From contig JAFGQD010000173.1 of NCBI GenBank assembly GCA_016935875.1, forward strand, positions 1 through 8,499: DNA of 8,499 nucleotides. Reading direction: 5' to 3'. The DNA is from Deltaproteobacteria bacterium. Its GTDB lineage: Bacteria > Desulfobacterota > Syntrophia > Syntrophales > UBA2210. This document shows, piece after piece, positions 6,239 to 8,499 of the stretch (its first letter is position 1; each line of letters starts with the position of its first letter). The position numbers and the translations under genes were made by a program. The notes under the pieces are model-generated. The model saw only the letters and a program-made list of their open reading frames with translations, ran no database searches and was not told where the DNA came from.

Positions 6239-8499
6239 ATGAACAGATACATCAATTTTGTCCTGCGAAGGCCCATCCCCATACTTATCATGCTTGTCAT
6301 TCTGACGGTGATGCTGGTCCCCGGAATAACAAAACTGGAATTTGATAATTCCGTCGAATCCTTCATGCCAAAGAATGACCCTGAGTATATCAATTACAAT
6401 AAACTGAAGGAGATCTACGGAGATAACGGCCGGTTTGCAATCATGGCCGTTTCCTCCAATAATCTGTGGAGTGCTGAAACTTTCCAAAAGCTCGATCTTC
6501 TCCTTACCGACCTGGAAGAATACAAAGACTTCGACGAGGAGAGGGAGAGCTTGCGACTGAAAAGGTTTGATTCAATCATGTCATGGGGAGAAGTCCTGTA
6601 CAGCGACCTGATGGCGGCGTTTGACGATGATCCGGCCTTCCAGAGACTGCTCGCAAGAAAGATCGGAACGTCCGGTGAAACCGACCTGATAAGCGCACGC
6701 GGACTCAAAAAGCTGCGTGGGCAGATCCTTCATTCGATGGATTTCAAGAAAAAGGAGGTCGTGGACACGATCGTCTCCCCTTTAACGATAGAGGACATTA
6801 AAGGAGAAAATGATACCCTCGAGACATACGACCTTGTTGAAAAGGATGACAGCGGGAGGAGAATACTCCCCTCCTCCCCAAAAGAGATCGAGGAATTCAG
6901 AAAACGCCTGGAGCGGAACCCCTCCTTCGAAAAGGGACTCTACAGCAGAGACGCTCAGACCGGGGAGATAACCGATTTCTGTGTCGTCATCAAGTTCATC
7001 AATCTGGACGACCAGGACCCTGCCATACGCGAAATGACAGAGGTTACCGACAGCTACCGAAGCTATTTTACCATTATATCCTCCGGCGTCCCTGTTGTGA
7101 ATATGTGGATGAACGAGTATATGCATGTGGACCTGTTCAGGAATATCCCCCTTGTCCTGCTGGTTGTCGTTATCGTCTTCTATGTGAATTTCCGGTCAAT
7201 CCGGGGGGTGGTGCTGCCCTTCATCACGCTCGGGCTGGCGGAACTGTGGATCCTGGGTCTCATGGGGTATATTGGATATCGGATCACCGGGGTCGGCGTG
7301 TCCATTCCCCCCCTGATGATCGCTGTGGGAAGTTCATATGCCATCCACCTGCTCAACCAGTATTACGCCGATTTCAACTCCATCATGAAGATGGATAAGC
7401 GGGAGGGAGTCTCCGAATCCATGTCCCATATATCACTGACTATCCTCCTGGCCGGGCTGACCACCTTCATCGCCTTTATGACCCTGGCAACCAGTCAGGT
7501 CTCGGCCATACGCGAGTGGGGGATTGCCTCCGCCATCGGGGTTATGTTTGCCGTATTTATCTCCTGCTCACTGATCCCCGCCTCTCTCGTCCTCCTGCCG
7601 AGGACAAGACCTTCCGCGCTGTTTAAAAAGGACAAAGTAATAACAACGATGGTTGATCGAATCATAGCCCTGATGGCGAAGGGCTCCATTGTTCACTATC
7701 GTAAGGTGCTGATCGTCGTCGGTATTCTCATCGCAATATCGCTGGCGGGAGCATCCCGGATCAACATCGAAACCACCTTTATGAATTATTTCAGGGAACA
7801 TGACCCGGTCAAGCTGAATGCTCTGGCCATCGGTGACAAGTTCGGCGGAGGATGGTCTTACGATATTCTTGTTGATTCGGGAAAGGTCGACGGTGTCAAG
7901 GACCCGGAATTTCTCGTCATGATTGAAGAGCTGAGACAGTGGCTGGTCTCCGACGAAAACCCCCAGCTCAATATCGGCAGGACCGAATCCTTCTCGGACT
8001 TTATCAAGACCATGCACATGGCCATGAACAACGACGATATATCTTTTTTCAGGATCCCTGAAAACTCCTCGGATATCATAGATTATCTGGAGATTTACTC
8101 AGGGGAAGATGAAGACTCGGACGGCAGATTCGACGAGTTCGAGCCCTTCGTCGATATCGACTTCAGGAACTGCAACCTGATGGCCCGGCTCTGCGAAAAG
8201 GAAGACTACCATGTGGGTACAACGGAGATCAGCAGGATAGCTGATGAAATAGCGGCCTATCTGGACAGGACCCTGCCGGAGGGAATATCGTACACTATCA
8301 GCGGCTTTCCCATGATGAATGTCAAGCTCGCTCATTATATAGTCAGAGGGCAAATGCAGAGCCTCTTTCTCTCACTCCTGGTCGTGGGCCTTATCGTCGC
8401 CCTGTTGTTCCGGCAGATAAAGGCAGGCCCCCTGGCCCTGATACCCATGAGTATCGCTGTTATCATTAATTTCGGTATCATGGGATGGCTGCAGATCAA
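6239..8499 (+). CDS. RND-superfamily (MMPL/HpnN-like) exporter, partial at right edge
   Basis: I translated this frame base by base: it stays open for 753 codons to the window end, so the C-terminus is missing. The product is an inner-membrane RND-type permease with the duplicated plan of COG1033 exporters. TM1 lies at about 12-30 after a positive MNRYINFVLRR start, and a large periplasmic domain spans about 32-300 (entry motif FMPKNDPEY). TM2-TM6 run from 302 to about 455, including GSSYAIHLLNQYY (364-376) and EWGIASAIG (426-434). TM7 is about 490-506, the second periplasmic domain about 507-705, and TM8 begins near 709. Such proteins use proton motive force to export lipids, hopanoids or hydrophobic compounds; the cargo here is unknown. 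The usual TM4 Asp is replaced by Ser (S365/S366). Residues 624-635 form an EF-hand-like acidic loop. The nnr gene is divergent. Partner genes would lie downstream, outside the window. Confidence 0.9.
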   Translation, partial: MNRYINFVLRRPIPILIMLVILTVMLVPGITKLEFDNSVESFMPKNDPEYINYNKLKEIYGDNGRFAIMAVSSNNLWSAETFQKLDLLLTDLEEYKDFDEERESLRLKRFDSIMSWGEVLYSDLMAAFDDDPAFQRLLARKIGTSGETDLISARGLKKLRGQILHSMDFKKKEVVDTIVSPLTIEDIKGENDTLETYDLVEKDDSGRRILPSSPKEIEEFRKRLERNPSFEKGLYSRDAQTGEITDFCVVIKFINLDDQDPAIREMTEVTDSYRSYFTIISSGVPVVNMWMNEYMHVDLFRNIPLVLLVVVIVFYVNFRSIRGVVLPFITLGLAELWILGLMGYIGYRITGVGVSIPPLMIAVGSSYAIHLLNQYYADFNSIMKMDKREGVSESMSHISLTILLAGLTTFIAFMTLATSQVSAIREWGIASAIGVMFAVFISCSLIPASLVLLPRTRPSALFKKDKVITTMVDRIIALMAKGSIVHYRKVLIVVGILIAISLAGASRINIETTFMNYFREHDPVKLNALAIGDKFGGGWSYDILVDSGKVDGVKDPEFLVMIEELRQWLVSDENPQLNIGRTESFSDFIKTMHMAMNNDDISFFRIPENSSDIIDYLEIYSGEDEDSDGRFDEFEPFVDIDFRNCNLMARLCEKEDYHVGTTEISRIADEIAAYLDRTLPEGISYTISGFPMMNVKLAHYIVRGQMQSLFLSLLVVGLIVALLFRQIKAGPLALIPMSIAVIINFGIMGWLQI

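Noticed and set aside
7495..8353. Several minus-strand frames at the right end
   Set aside because: They are antisense to the uninterrupted RND exporter frame and show no recognisable motifs.

Overview
The window is about 8.5 kb of bacterial chromosomal DNA with fairly even base composition. It carries six protein-coding genes, two of them cut by the window edges, and no RNA genes, insertion sequences, integrases or CRISPR. Gene content, the wide Shine-Dalgarno-led spacing and the style of the secreted-domain and RND proteins suggest a Gram-negative anaerobe of the Desulfobacterota/deltaproteobacterial kind. This is inference from protein style, not a database result.

Layout. (1) 3-374 (+): C-terminal end of a probable secreted beta-sandwich-domain protein whose start lies before the window. 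(2) 523-2884 (-): a compact three-gene operon, transcribed as a PLP-dependent class I/II aminotransferase (1697-2884), a one-domain phosphomannose-isomerase-type cupin (1338-1676) and an RNase Z-like metallo-beta-lactamase hydrolase (523-1323 or 523-1341). A good -10 box and RBS place the first gene start at 2884, not at the much earlier in-frame ATG. (3) 2885-3283: a 399-bp divergent control region. (4) 3284-4333 (+): a Na+/Ca2+-type CaCA antiporter. (5) 4351-5925 (-): the bifunctional NAD(P)HX epimerase/dehydratase (NnrE-NnrD fusion), convergent with the antiporter across only 17 bp. (6) 5926-6238: a 313-bp divergent control region with several inverted repeats. (7) 6239 to the right edge (+): a large RND/MMPL-type exporter that stays open for 753 codons and runs off the window.

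The genes do not form one obvious system. The nnr gene is metabolite-repair housekeeping. The antiporter and the exporter are independent inner-membrane transporters. The three-gene minus-strand operon is the least explained unit: its order and coupling suggest a shared pathway, but the substrate cannot be read from sequence. The most interesting details are an EF-hand-like acidic loop in the second periplasmic domain of the RND protein, loss of the usual membrane Asp in that protein, an inverted repeat sitting on its likely -35 box, and an asymmetric alpha-1 motif in the antiporter. I saw no convincing wholly new system.
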